Of a DNA stretch of 64,000 nt, positions 43,925 to 55,964 are shown in pieces. The DNA comes from Poa pratensis (lineage: Eukaryota > Streptophyta > Magnoliopsida > Poales > Poaceae), in contig CAMZMU010000111.1 in the NCBI GenBank assembly GCA_947311845.1, forward strand, positions 13,336,006 to 13,400,005, written 5' to 3'. The translations under genes and the position numbers were made by a program. How positions within the stretch are numbered: position 1 is the first letter of the stretch; each line of letters opens with the position of its first letter. The notes beneath the pieces were generated by a model that saw only the letters and a program-made list of their open reading frames with translations, ran no database searches and was not told the origin of the DNA.

Positions 43925-44177
43925 TTAGATAAAAGGCCGAAAGGCCCAACGTTAAATTAATAATGCCACGAACAGAAAAGAAAGATGATGCTGAACCCAG
44001 GTTACAACACAACACTGCACACACCCAAAGGTAACACAGCTACCGACGAGATTACAAGTGAACACCAAAGGCGAGCAACGCCGAAGAGGGAGAGCACAAG
44101 CAGAGCGGGCAGAGGTGTTGGGTCGGAGCTCACCGAGAGCACGGGCACACCAACACACACGGCACATCGCCGAGACC
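43925..44177 (-). mobile_element. Probable retroposon 3' end, minus strand
   Basis: On the minus strand it ends TTGGGCCTTTCGGCCTTTTA, a LINE-type terminus. The left part is joined directly to LTR sequence at 44178. No clear target duplication. Confidence 0.4.
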
Positions 44178-45001
44178 AGCTACAAGTAGATGTTTGTAAC
44201 TCCAAGAGTGAGTATTTATGCTAGATAGTGGGTTCATGCCTCCGGTAATCTGGGAGAGTGACAATAGCTTCTAAGATTGTGGATGTGCTGTTGCCACTAG
44301 GGATAAAATAACCGATGCTTAGCTTAAGGGTACGCCGTTAGGTCTAATGCATTTGTTTACTTTACGCACATTACTTAATGCAATTATCCGTTGCTTGCAA
44401 CTTAATACCAACGGGAACTCGGTATGACAACCTGGCGATGGATTATTAGTCATAGACTTTGTTGGATAACGGTCTATGTATTTTGTCGTAATGCCCACAT
44501 GAATATCATAGTAATCATCATGTCATATATATGCATTGTTATGCGCTCAATATTTTGTCAATTGCCCAGCTGTAATTTGTTCACCCAGCATGTTAGTTAT
44601 CTGTTATGGAGAGACACCACTAGTGAACTGTGGACACCGGTCCATTCTTTTACACTGATAATACAACCAACTGCAAACATGTTCCTTTTCATTCTCTGCA
44701 ATTTACTACTGTTTTCCACACCATACGTTTAATCCTTTGTTTTCAGCAAGCCGGTGAGATTGACAACCTCACTGTTTCGTTGGGGCAAAGTAGTTTGATT
44801 GTGTTGTGTGCAGATTCCACGTTGGCGCCGGATTCCCTGGTATTGCGCCGTGCCATATTCCGCCACCAACAACCTTCAGAAGTGATTTCTTTCTCCTACT
44901 GATTCGATTAAACCTTGGTTTCATACTGAGGGAAACTGCTGCTACACTGCTTCATACCTTCCTCTTGGGGTCTCCCAGCGAACGTGTGATCCACGCAATC
45001 A
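44178..45001 (+). repeat. 5' LTR remnant of Athila copy 2
   Basis: Matches the complement of 5604 to about 6380 of copy 1, ending GTGTGATCCACGCAATCA before the primer site. The first half of the LTR is absent. Confidence 0.85.
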
Positions 45002-45012
45002 AGCTCTTTTTC

Positions 45013-45030
45013 TGGCGCCGTTGCCGGGGA
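45013..45030 (+). other. Primer-binding site (tRNA-Asp) of Athila copy 2, with a nearby degenerate duplicate
   Basis: TGGCGCCGTTGCCGGGGA, identical to copy 1. A degenerate repeat of the same area (AGCTCTTTTTCTGG, then TGTCGGGGAGCAAGA) follows at about 45070-45110, a local tandem duplication. Confidence 0.8.
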
Positions 45031-45231
45031 GCAAGAAATATTTCTGAGAGCTCCTCTAACTCCCTGCAACAGCTCTTTTTCTGGTGTCGGGGAGCAAGAG
45101 GATTTCTGCAAGGGGAGTTTCACGCTTCCAATCTCTTTACTTTGTTATTGTCTTGCTTAGTTTATTTTTATTTAGTCTTGTTTGCTTTATTTATCAAAAA
45201 CACAAAAAATTAGTTTCTTGCATCTAGTTTA

Positions 45232-46310
45232 TTTCGGTTTGTTATTATGTCTAGTTGTTTACTTGATCAATGGTTTCTCTCTTAAACAAAATTTGTTGGC
45301 TAAGTGGGTTCACGAGAACAACAAAATTATTATAAGGAATACCGCTTGTCTCAAAAAGGGAAATATTTATGGGAACAAATAAGTAGATTGAATTATTTTG
45401 CTAAAAACTTGTGCTCTACTTATGATGAATCCTACTGCTTTAATGAATCTTTATGTTGTAGAAGGCATAAACACCTCCCTTTCCAATGTGATTATAATGA
45501 TAATGAAACCTTGGCTGCTTATGCTAAAGGAAACTATGACTTTGGTAATCTTGAACAAACTGAAGAATTTTTTGTTTTTAAGGGTGCCTATGAAATTGCT
45601 GGTTATATTCATGATGATGATTCTCCTTATAAATCTGAATTTTGCTATACTTGGTTATTGCCTTGAATATTACAATGATAATCCTTATATCACTGAATTT
45701 CTTGAGAAAACATTCTCCAGAAGAACTTGTCTTGCAGGAACCTGTAGAAGAAGAAACTGCTGAACTGAAAGCTCATTGGATGAAAAAAGAAGAGATGATG
45801 AACATCTACCTTCTAATGAGTAACTCTTTAACTCTTACATTATATGATTACCCTCCATGCCTACCTAAGGAGGAAAATGCTATATTGTTGAATGTCATGA
45901 TTCTATTGAAATATCTCCTTTTGATAAATTTGAAGTAACAACTCCTTGACTCAAGAAAAGGAAATTGCAGAAAGTAAAAATGTGCTCCCTAATGTTATAT
46001 ATGATAATGCTCTTGATGATGGTCCTATATTGCCTAATGATATTTATTATACTACTATTGTCAAAAGTGGGTTTAATGACCCCACTGTTTTTAGCTTAAT
46101 AAAAATTATGTGTTTGTAGATCATGAAAAGCATGCTTTATGTGATAGTTATATTGTTGAGTTTGTTCATGATGCTACTGAAAGTTATTATGAGAGAGGAA
46201 AATATGGTTGTAAAAGTTTTCAAGTTACTAAAACACCTCTCTTATGTTGAAAGTTTTGAAGTTATATTTGTTTCATCTTTCTATGCTAGTTGCTTTATGC
46301 TTCAATAATT
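45232..46310 (+). pseudogene. Broken internal ORF of Athila copy 2, not gag
   Basis: Overlapping plus-strand frames (45304-45666, 45642-45938, 46123-46308) that probably formed one ORF. The first reads EYRLSQKGKYLWEQISRLNY and later NLEQTEEFFVFKGAYEIAG, acidic and rich in Tyr/Asn/Glu. It is not the gag of copy 1 and shows no protease, reverse transcriptase or integrase motif. Similar sequences occur in non-autonomous Triticeae gypsy elements, as far as I recall; their function is unknown. It lies where gag would be. Confidence 0.5.
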
Positions 46311-48837
46311 TATTTTGTTATAAGATTCCTTTGCATAGAAAGTGGGTTAGACTTAAATGTATTTGATATTTGCCTCTTGATGCTCTCTTTTGTTTTTCAA
46401 CTCTTATTCTATGAGAGCATCATTAAAATCTTCAAGCCTAGCTAAAAGGCATTAAAGAAAGCGCTTTTGGGAGGCAACCCATTATCTTTTGTTTTCAGTT
46501 TTTGTCAAGGAGTTGTTTACTTCTGTAACAATTCCTTTGTATCTTTATTTTATCGCATTGTTGTGCCAAGTATTGCCTCTAATAGGAAGATGATGCTAGA
46601 TTTGGATTTCTGCGCAGGAACAGATTTCTGCTGTTCACCGTTTTAATTCTGTAAAATCACAGAAAAATTATTTAAATCTGAAATTTTTTGTGCGTGATCC
46701 TCAGATATGTACGCATCTTTCGTTAGTTTAAAGTTTTTCGATCTGAGCAACGTAAGTGCCTCGAAAAAATTCGTCTTTGCGGACTGTTCTGTTTAGACAG
46801 ATTCTGTCTTTTATTTTTCGCATTCTCTCTTTTACTAGTGTTGAGTGGAATTCTTTTTTAGGGTGAAGAGCTTCACATAACATCAGTGGCAGTAGCTAAT
46901 GTTAAAAGTAACGGTCATGTTTGTGTCCTTATAGAACATGTGAGTTTTTGATTGTGCACTAACCCTCTAATGAGAATTACTTTGAGTTTGGTGTGGCGGA
47001 AGTTTTCAAGGGTCAAGAGAGAAGGATGATATAATGTGATCAAGAAGAGTGAAGAGCTTAAGCTTGGGGATGCTCCCATGGATCACCCCAGCAAATTTCA
47101 AGAAGACTCAAGCGTCTAAGCTTGGGGATGCCCAAGGCATCCCCTTCTTCATCAGCAACTTATCAGGTCATCTCTAGTGAAACTATATTTTAATTCTTTC
47201 ACATCATATGTGCTTTACTTGGAGCGTCTGTGTGCTTTTATTTTCAGTATTTTATTTTTCTATGGTCAACTTGATTGGACCCCAGCATTCTTGATTGGGA
47301 GAGAGACACGCTCCGCTTTTTCATATGAATACTCCTATTCTTCACTTATACTTGTTGAGTATTCTTATCTAGCTATTGCTATGCTTTTAGCTCCTGTTTT
47401 TCATGCATCTCTTATTCAGAGCTGTTAGTTCTTTTAAAGAAAGTACTCTCTTGCTTCACTTATAATTGTTTGGAGAGTTTATGTTGAAATAAATTGATTG
47501 GTGTTTGGTTGGAACAGAAAATGTTGCATGTGGTAGATGGTATAATGGAAAAAGCTTACATATTCTTGTAGATCGCTGTATTGGATAATTTGATACTTGT
47601 CAATTGTTTTGAGTTATTAAGTAGTTCATGATTAAGCTTTTGTATCATGTAGTTAAAACCTATTAATGAAGAACTACCGTAAAGCTCGTTGAAATTTGGT
47701 TTGCATGTTTGGTATCTCTAAGGTCTAGATATTTTCTAGTAAAAGGGTTTGGTTAACAAGGAAGACAGTGTAGAGTCTTATAATGCTTGCAATATGTTTT
47801 CATATAAGCCTTGCTGTGTCGGTTGATATCCTGTGTTTGCTTCAAATAACCTTGCTAGCCTAAACTCTGTACTGAGAGGGAATGCTTCTCGTGCATCCAA
47901 AACCTTGAGCCAAATCCATGCCATCTGTGTCCACCATAACTACCTATATGTGGTATTTTCTTGCCATTCCAAGTAAATTTTTCATGTGCTACCTTTAAAT
48001 TATTCAAACTTTATTATTCCTTTTTGTGTCAATGTTTACTAGCTCATGAGGAAGTAGTGGGTTATTCTTTATTTGACTTGTCAAACAGACTTTACACCTG
48101 GACTAGTGGCATATACATCCGCTTATCCAATAATTTTGCAAAAAGAGCTGGCAACGGGGTGCCCAGTCCCAATTAATTACAACTTTAACCGCTTAATTCT
48201 CTTCACATTTTTGCCCTGATTTATCAGTAAGCAATGACAAACAGTGAAATACTGCATGTGTAAACAAAAGAGAAGATGGATGATCTGCCTTGCTGGTAGA
48301 AATAACGTCCTTCATGGGAGCCGCTCTTAAAAGTCTGTTTGATAGGGAGAATACTGTTTTCATCCGCTACCATTCGTTGACAATTAACAAACACCTCTCA
48401 AAACTAGACACTCCTCCATGGTATGTAATTGATGGTAGGCACCCGAGGATTCGGTTAGCCATGGCTTGTTTTAGCAAAGGTTGGGAGGAGTGTCAAATAT
48501 TTTATGCAATCTCTATATGATTTCAAAAACTTAAAAAGCTCTAGCACATGATTTAATCCCTGCTTCCCTCTGCGAAGGGTCTTTCTTTTACTTTTATGTT
48601 GAGTCAGTTTACCTACTTATTTCTATCTTAGAAGCAAACACTAGTGTCAACTTTGGTGCAACAATTTTTATATGCTCATATATTGCACTTATTATATGCT
48701 TTGTGTTGACAAATATCCATGAGATATATATGTTGAAAGTTGAAAGCAATTGCTGAAACTTAAATCTTCCTTTGTGTTGGTTAAACACCTTTTGCTTAGA
48801 ATCTATTGCTTTATGAGTTAACTCTTATGCAAAACTC

Positions 48838-49570
48838 CTAAGATTGTGGATGTGCTATTGCCACTAGGGATAAAATAACCGATGCTTAGCTTAAGGGTAC
48901 GCCATTAGGTCTAATGCATTTGTTTACTTTATGCACATTACTTAATGCAATTATTCGTTGCTTGCAACTTAATACCAACGGGGAACTCGGTATGACAACC
49001 TGGCGGTGGATTATTAGTCATAGACTTTGTTGGATAACGGTCTATGTATTTTGTCGTAATGACCACACGAATATCATAGTAATCATCATGTCATATATAT
49101 GCATTGTTATGCGCTCAATATTTTGTCAATTGCCCAGCTGTAATTTGTTCACCCAGCATGTTAGTTATCTGTTATGGAGAGACACCACTAGTGAACTATG
49201 GACCCCGGTCCATTCTTTTACACTGATAATACAACCAACTGCAAACATTGTTCCTTTTCATTCTCTGCAAATTACTACTGTTTTCCACACCATACGTTTA
49301 ATCCTTTGTTTTCAGCAAGCCGGTGAGATTGACAACCTCACTGTTTCGTTGGGGCAAAGTAGTTTGATTGTGTTGTGTGCAGATTCCACGTTGGCGCCGG
49401 ATTCCCTGGTATTGCGCCGTGCCATATTCCGCCACCAACAACCTTCAGAAGTGATTTCTTTCTCCTACTGGTTCGATTAAACCTTGGTTTCATACTGAGT
49501 GAAACTGCTGCTACACTGCTTCATACCTTCCTCTTGGGGTCTCCCAACGAACGTGTGATCCACGCAATCA
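48838..49570 (+). repeat. 3' LTR remnant of Athila copy 2
   Basis: Starts mid-LTR (CTAAGATTGTGGATGTGC) directly after internal sequence and runs to the terminal CGCAATCA at 49570. Nearly identical to 44268-45001. Confidence 0.85.
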
Positions 49571-50560
49571 ACCGCCGTGGACTCCAAGGCGGTGTCTTCA
49601 AGAAGCACATGACGCCAGAGCGCTGCCACCGCCCGATCCGAGAATCTTGGATTTTCATTCGGAGCGTAGAAGGCCGGAGAAGCCGCTGCAACGCCTCCAA
49701 GAAGGGAACGACATCCAAGGACGTCGCCGCCGCGTCCCGAGAAGACCCCAAGAAAGGGTTCCCCCGACAAGCTCTCACAGAGTTCTACATGGGGCGCCGA
49801 GCGCCGAAGTCGACGCCTGAGCCACCGTCACCGCGGTTCACTCGCCAGCCACCGTGCCACCCCCATGACCAAGGTCGACAACCAGCATCTGAGTCCTTGG
49901 CACACCCGCCACCCAAAGGACTCCTACCATCCAGGGCTGCCGCCCCGGCGTCCCAGCTCTGTGCATCGAATACGAGAACGAAACAAGGAGGGAGAGTTCC
50001 ATCACCAAATCTAGCACCAGATCTGGCACATTGCCGTATGGCTCGAGAAGGAGGGCCAGAGGCCCCTTGCCCCTTCCCAGAACGGGACGACCAGACCGAG
50101 GCAGGCCATACAACCCTACAGACCATGCCTGGAGCTCTCCATGGCGACGAGCAGACCACAACGGCCGTCGCGCCGGCCTCCTCAGCCTGGACCAGGCAGC
50201 AATAAAGGGAGAGGCACAAAGACGGCCTGCAAAGCCCAGATCGGGCCCGAACCGTTGCAGCAACCCCTCCCACGCCGGCAGCATCCGAGCATTGCCCGAG
50301 TTGCCACTGCACCACCGTGGGCATCGTCGGTCCATCCTTCGCACTGCCCGCCGCGCACAACGTCGTCACCACAACCACCGACTCCACCCACATGAGACCC
50401 CACCTCCGCGCGAAGAAGAGGACTTTGGGGCGTGCCTACCCCGCCTTTGGCGGCCAAGCGCGGCGGCGGGGAGCTTCGCCGCGGGGAGCTTTTTTTTGCT
50501 AGGGTTTGGACCCTCCGGAGCCGCCCGTGCGAGCAGCTGGGGGGGGGGGGGCTGACCTTT
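49571..50560 (-). mobile_element. GC-rich retroposon or LINE 5' segment
   Basis: GC-rich, with long frames on both strands (49375-50205 plus, 49785-50393 minus). In composition and with the phrase CCAAACCCTAGC on the minus strand it resembles the 5' regions of Triticeae LINE-type retroposons. It is cut off by the Athila LTR. A run of G at 50532-50543 marks the right side. No protein domain recognised. Confidence 0.4.
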
Positions 50561-51560
50561 GGCATGTTCAAGGGGTTTACTTTAGGAACGGAGTAGTATA
50601 ATTTGAGTTACTCCAAGGACATGTTCTTGTCTGATGGCCCCATAAATTGACTTTAATGTTCAGCATAAAAAACTATGGGTCGTGCGTGCCCCCCGCGCCC
50701 GGATCATATAATTTGAATAGTATGGTTTTCGACGGTGTCCTACTCCCCCGCGCCCGGATCATCGCCCTAATAGTGGAACATCTAAAACTATGTGTCGTGC
50801 GTGCCCCTCCCCGCCAATCTTGTGTACCTTGCTTGTATTTTTTCTTCTTTACTGGCGTGGTATGCCACCTCTGCGTGCATGCCTTACGCTGCGCTGCACC
50901 CCTGTTTTGTCCCGCTTTTAATAAAGGGAAAGCTTGGTTATCCCCCGGGGGATCGTGTGACTTGATCGCCCGCATGCTCCGTGCACCACGTGTCCAGTTT
51001 CTGGCGGAAGAAAAGTCCTCGGCCCACCCACGCTTTCTTTCCTTATCCCTTCTTTTCTCCCTGTCCTCCATGGCTCTCGGCAGGAGTTGCACAGCAGCGT
51101 CACCGTCCCCTCCCACTGGCCCTCGACGGCGCTTCCTGTCCCGCCGACGTTCGGCGCCGCCGCACCCTCTTCTGCCCCAGCGACCAGCTCTGCGACGCCC
51201 TCACTCGCCCCAGCGTCGAGCTCCGCCTCGGCCTCCTCCCACGCGGACGCCACCTGCACCGACCGCCGCCGGCGATGCTCCCTCCTCGACGGCATCAAGG
51301 AAACCCGCGACGTCCTCCGCATCCCTCCGCCGGTCTCCCCCCCAGGATCCCGCCGCCGCGCTTCGCCTGGGCTGCGCCGCCGTCGCCCGCGTCCATGGCG
51401 GGTCGCTCGCGCTCGCCGTGCTCGAGTGTGGCGCTGACTGCCACGGCCGCCAGTTCGAGCTCGCCGTCACCTGCTCCGGCCTCTACTTCCTCTCATCTGC
51501 TCCTATTGCTCGTCGTGACGGCGATGCCGGCTGCGGAGATTGGAGAGAAGCGACGTCAGT
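50561..51560 (+). other. Unrecognised segment with GC-rich possible exon
   Basis: From 51069 the plus strand has a CCATGG start context and an Ala/Pro/Arg-rich open region ending near a donor-like GTCAGTGAG (51554). Three frames are open for long stretches, so composition explains much. A phrase in one frame, RRRCSLLDGIKETRDVLR, looks more protein-like than the rest. Another stretch (50660-50830) duplicates a phrase with ACTATG and GTCGTGCGTGCCCC. No family assigned. Confidence 0.35.
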
Positions 51561-51599
51561 GAGTTGCGTTTGCGGGTGTGAGAGCATTTCTTCTTCTTT

Positions 51600-53100
51600 T
51601 TTTTGCTCGTGCGGTGCATTTTATATAAGTTTTGTAGCAAACAAATTCCCCATTTGATGCAAATCCACAAACATATTGTAGCAATTTCCTCTTCACATAA
51701 TGCAATTTTCTTAATGTGGTGCAAATTTTTTTATGGTTTGTAGCAGAATGTTTCCTCTTTTGATGCAAATCGACATAATGTTTGTAGCAAAAATTTTCTC
51801 ACAACATGCATTTCTTGAGGAGGTTCATTGTAGCAGAAATTTTATACTTTTGATTCAAATTCACATGATTATAGCAATTTCTTATTCACACGATGCAATT
51901 TTCTTAATGTGGTGCAAAATTTTGGAAAGTTTGTAGCATTTTTTTTCCTTTTTTGATGCAAATCTACATAATGTTTGTAGCAAATTTATTCTCACGTGAT
52001 GCAATTTTTACAACCCGCGCGCCTCCTCAACGAGCTACGACCGCGCCGGCTCCGCCACGACCGAGCTGATGGTGATGGCTCCTTACGTGTTGTCGGTACC
52101 GCAACCCGCGCGCCTCCCCGGCCTGGCCGCGGGGGAGATGTACAGAGTACCGGATTTGGGGAGCATCTCGTGCGTGTTGTTGGCGAAGGGAGGAGCAACT
52201 CGTCGTCAATGTACGAAAAGGGGAGGTGACGACGCAGCGGTGTTGTGATGCCAGGTCGCCGGTGCTGCGCAACATGTTGGCGTTGCTGCAAGCAGCAGCC
52301 GCTGGTGCTACCGTCCGTCGGCGTCGATGCTACCATCCTGGGGGATTCAAGTCGCCAATGATGCTACTACTCACAGGTCGGGGATGCTGCAAGGGTCGGA
52401 CAGCATTGCTGCCTACGTTTGTTGGGGCTGCTACACTGCTCCGTGTTGCTACCGGTGAGAGATTCAGTTTGAGGATTTTTCTACGGCCCAGCGGGGATTT
52501 GCTATATAGTCATAATTATTTTGCTACGTTTTTGTTTTTGAAATGCTGTAATGTCACAATTTGTTTGCTACAAGGTTTCCGATGAGAACTCCGGCGATAT
52601 CTCGTCAGACTTTTCTGTCTAGCAGTCATACTACTTTTGCTACGTTTCTGTTTTTAAAATGTTGTAATGTCATAAATCTTTTGCTACGAGGTTTCCTGCG
52701 AGATCTCGTCAAAATTTTCTGACCAACACTTCTATTTCTTTTGCTACATTTCTGTTTTCAAAATGCTATAATGTTCTATTTATTTTGCTAGGTTTCTGTT
52801 TTCAAAATGCTATAATGCCACAATTTTGCTACAATAGAAAATAATGCTACCAATGGAACTTTTTTCTCCATAGAAGCATTTACTACGAGTAGCACAATTT
52901 TTTGTTACGAACTGACTTTTTGCTCCGCAGAAGCATTTGCAGGATTTTGGATGGGAATTGGACATTTGCTACAGTAGTACAAAATTTATATTACAAATAA
53001 ATCGTTTTTGCTTTATAAAAACATTTTGCGGGATTCTGACAGCTTCACAAGAGGAATTTTGTTGCTACAATTGTTCTACTGTTTTTGCATCATAAGTTTG
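51600..53100. mobile_element. Probable DNA element with opposed GTAGCA/TGCTAC subterminal repeats
   Basis: In 51630-52020 the word GTAGCA recurs about every 45-60 bp, mixed with GATGCAAAT. In 52520-53070 the complement TGCTAC recurs in the same manner. A GC-rich core (52020-52480) lies between. Arrays in opposite orientation round a core are typical of CACTA-like elements, but I found no clean terminal repeats or target duplication. Confidence 0.45.
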
Positions 53101-54014
53101 CAGTGAAAAAAAGAAGTTGCTTACCCGGTTTTTCAAAATGGTGCAAACATATGATTTTGTTGTTGTAGTAGTTTGTGATATTTGTTTGAAATTATGGTGA
53201 TTTTGTTGCAAATGTATACGCAGCAAAAATTGTTGTTTAATCATTTTTTGTACCATCATTTTCTTAGAACGTTGTGCCGGAAAGTCACATGGCCACAAAG
53301 CGAGAGAAGTCACATGGTAGCTTCACACGACCACAACATGCATATGCATGCAAGGCAGCGCGAGCGACAGCGACGTGAGGAAACAGTGATTTATTCCTGA
53401 CCATATAGCTAGCTAATAGTACGACCGATCTGCCCGCGCTGGAGAATTTGGGCAACACGCGCGGTCATGGGTGGGTCCAAGAAAGCGACGTTTTGGATTT
53501 ATCTGCATGCGACGCGGAGCAGCGGGATCCAATGGCCATAGAATTTCCATCGGACGGCTACGCCGATCCCCCGGAGACGCTTAGTGATGCCCTTTAATAA
53601 AACTTCGTTCAGGTGGGCGATCGCTCACCGTTGGGCTCTCAAAAAGAAAATGTGTCCAGCAAAGGCCAATGTGTCGTAGTTAGTATCTGCTCCCTTGTGT
53701 GAAGAACAATACACGCTCGTGGCAAATAACGTTCCTCACCTGCGCAGCGGAGTCTGAAGGCGTTGCCGCGGTAGGGGTTTGGAACTTTGGATCACGTTTC
53801 CACATCTTAATTTTCTTGTGGTCACGGGTCAACGAACACGGCCACAGATTAACATTCCTCGCCTGCGACATTTCAATTCTATTTCTGTATATATCCTAGG
53901 TGCAAGTGTGAAGTGTGCAACCTTCTTTTTAAACGAGACATAATGTTCAGAACTTGGACGAAAATAGGGAGATACATACAAACTGCAAAGAGTTCCAGAT
54001 GTTATATTTCCTGC
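53101..54014. other. Spacer without a recognised gene
   Basis: Mixed composition. About 53720-53880 has short opposed copies of GCGAGGAATGTTAA-like sequence (ACGTTCCTCACCTGCGCAG), a possible small foldback. No coding evidence. Confidence 0.35.
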
Positions 54015-54394
54015 ACCTGAGCTCCAGTGCTCCTGCCACATTAAAAAATTCAAAAACTATTTTTAAAAGTTTCAAAAAATCTAAAAAAAAGCATGCATGT
54101 TCTCGAGTATGTATCCTATAAACGTGCAAAATTATAGTGCCAAATATTTTATATTTTGACCCACACAAAAATGAACAATTTATAGATCTGATTATAGTTA
54201 ACAATGCATAGTTTTAAATCTACAATTTTTGTCATTTTTGTGTAGACCATAATGTAAAGACTTTTTGCATTGAGATTTTGCACGCTTCTAATATGCATCC
54301 TTGAGAACATGCATGATTGTTTCCAGATTTTTCTGAAACTTATAAATATATTTTTCGATTTTATTAAAGTGATGGGGGCACTGGATCTCAGGAG
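54015..54394. mobile_element. Foldback MITE upstream of the methyltransferase
   Basis: 380 bp with inverted ends CCTGAGCTCCAGTGCTCC and complementary GGGGCACTGGATCTCAGG and an AT-rich interior, like the MITEs at 39424 and 40910. It ends about 160 bp before the TATA box. Confidence 0.65.
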
Positions 54395-54552
54395 CAAAAA
54401 CCACTTTCCGTTTAAAAAGATATTATATTTTATTTAGAGGAAGCAACTGGGTACGATCTTTAATGAAACACATGGCAAATACTCCTAGTCTACAATTTTG
54501 AACGACACTGGAATCTTAACAGCTCCAGTGACTTGTTCTTGACTTATGGCCC

Positions 54553-54559
54553 TATATAT
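54553..54559 (+). promoter_or_regulatory. TATA box of the methyltransferase gene
   Basis: CCCTATATATGAG, a strong TATA box, 119 bp before the start codon at 54678. It gives a plausible leader of about 90 bases. Confidence 0.6.
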
Positions 54560-55964
54560 GAGAGCCTCTCATGCCCTGGAAACGGTAACATACTAGTAGT
54601 CCAGTACCATAATCTCTGCTGTCTTTGTCCTCAGAAAATACAGACTACTGTCAAATATTCAGTCCACCTTTGAAGCCATGAAGGCAGAGTTCCACACTAG
54701 CGGCGGCGACGGCGAGACCGGCTACGCCGCCAACTCCAAGACTCAAGTTTGTTCTTCTGCCTTCCCCTCATCCCGTATATCATATCAAACTATCAATGAA
54801 CAGCAACGACGCTGTTACAATTTGCAGTTATTTATTTATTTATTTTATTATTGCATCGATCTCCGTCAGGAAAAGGCCATACTGAAGTCAAGGCCACTGC
54901 TTCAAAGTGCCGTGGAGCAAGCGCATGCGCGGCTCTCCGCCCGGCCGGGTACGATGGTCGTGGCCGACCTGGGCTGCTCGTCGGGTCCCAACACGCTCGC
55001 GGTAGTCTCCGAGGTGCTCGGCGCGCTCGCCGGCCTCTGCGAGAAGAAGCCGCCGATGCACGTCCAGTTCTTTCTCAACGACCTCCACGGGAACGACTTC
55101 AACCTGGTCTTCCGGTCCCTGGAGCACTTCAACGAGGTTGCCGGCAAGGACAAGGGAGAGGCGCCGCTGCCTCCTTACTACATTGCTGGGCTGCCAGGCC
55201 AGAGCCAGGCTCGTTCTACACGAGGCTCTTCCCCGACACTTTGTCCACCTCTTCCACTCCTCCTACTGCCTCATGATGCGCTCCAAGGTGCCCGAGGAGA
55301 TCGCGAGCGGCGCGATACTGAACGAAGGCAACATGTACATCTGGGAGACGACGCCACCGTCGGTGGTGGAGGCGTACCAGGAGCAGTTCCGCCAGGACTT
55401 CTCGCTGTTCCTGAAACTGCGCCACACCGAGCTCGTCGCCGACGGCCAGATGGTCCTGACGTTCCTGGGCAGGAAGAACGGTGACGTGCTGCGCGGCGAG
55501 ATGAGCTACCTGTGGGGCCTGCTCTCCCAAGCTCTTCAGTCCCTAGTCCAACAGGTAGTACGTTGAAGACATACCAACACTTGAACAGTTTAAACTGAAC
55601 TGAATTCAAACTCATGAGCTGAACTGCGGAACTGAAACCAGGGTCGTGTGGAGAAGGAGAAGATGGAGTCCTTCAACCTGCCGCTGTACGCGCCGTCGGT
55701 GGACGAGGTGAATGCAGTGATCGAGCAGAGCGAACTGTTCGACGCCGACCACGTCCAGCTCTTCGAGACGAACTGGGATCCCGAGGACGACACGGACGGC
55801 GACGACCCGGTGCTCGACGGCGTACGGAGCAGCGTGAATGTCACCAGGTCCATGCGTGCCGTGATTGCGCTCCAGCTCACGCACCATTTCGGGGAGGGCA
55901 TACTCGACGACCTCTTCGAGCTGTACGCGCGGAACGCACTACGTCACGGTGAAGCTTTCGGGCA

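Larger units (their letters stand above)
44178..49570 (+). mobile_element. Athila-lineage element, copy 2, rearranged
   Basis: Plus-strand relative of copy 1. Both LTRs lack their 5' part: 44178-45001 and about 48838-49570 remain. The tRNA-Asp primer site is at 45013-45030. The 3' internal region (46430-48837) is collinear with copy 1, but gag and protease are replaced by an unrelated coding segment (about 45250-46310). The 3' LTR is joined to internal sequence inside a run equivalent to about position 1000 of copy 1; the polypurine tract and about half the LTR are missing. It cannot transpose by itself. Confidence 0.85.

Noticed and set aside
49375..50205. 276-codon plus-strand frame starting in the LTR
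   Set aside because: It fuses LTR sequence with adjacent retroposon DNA; no protein family matches.
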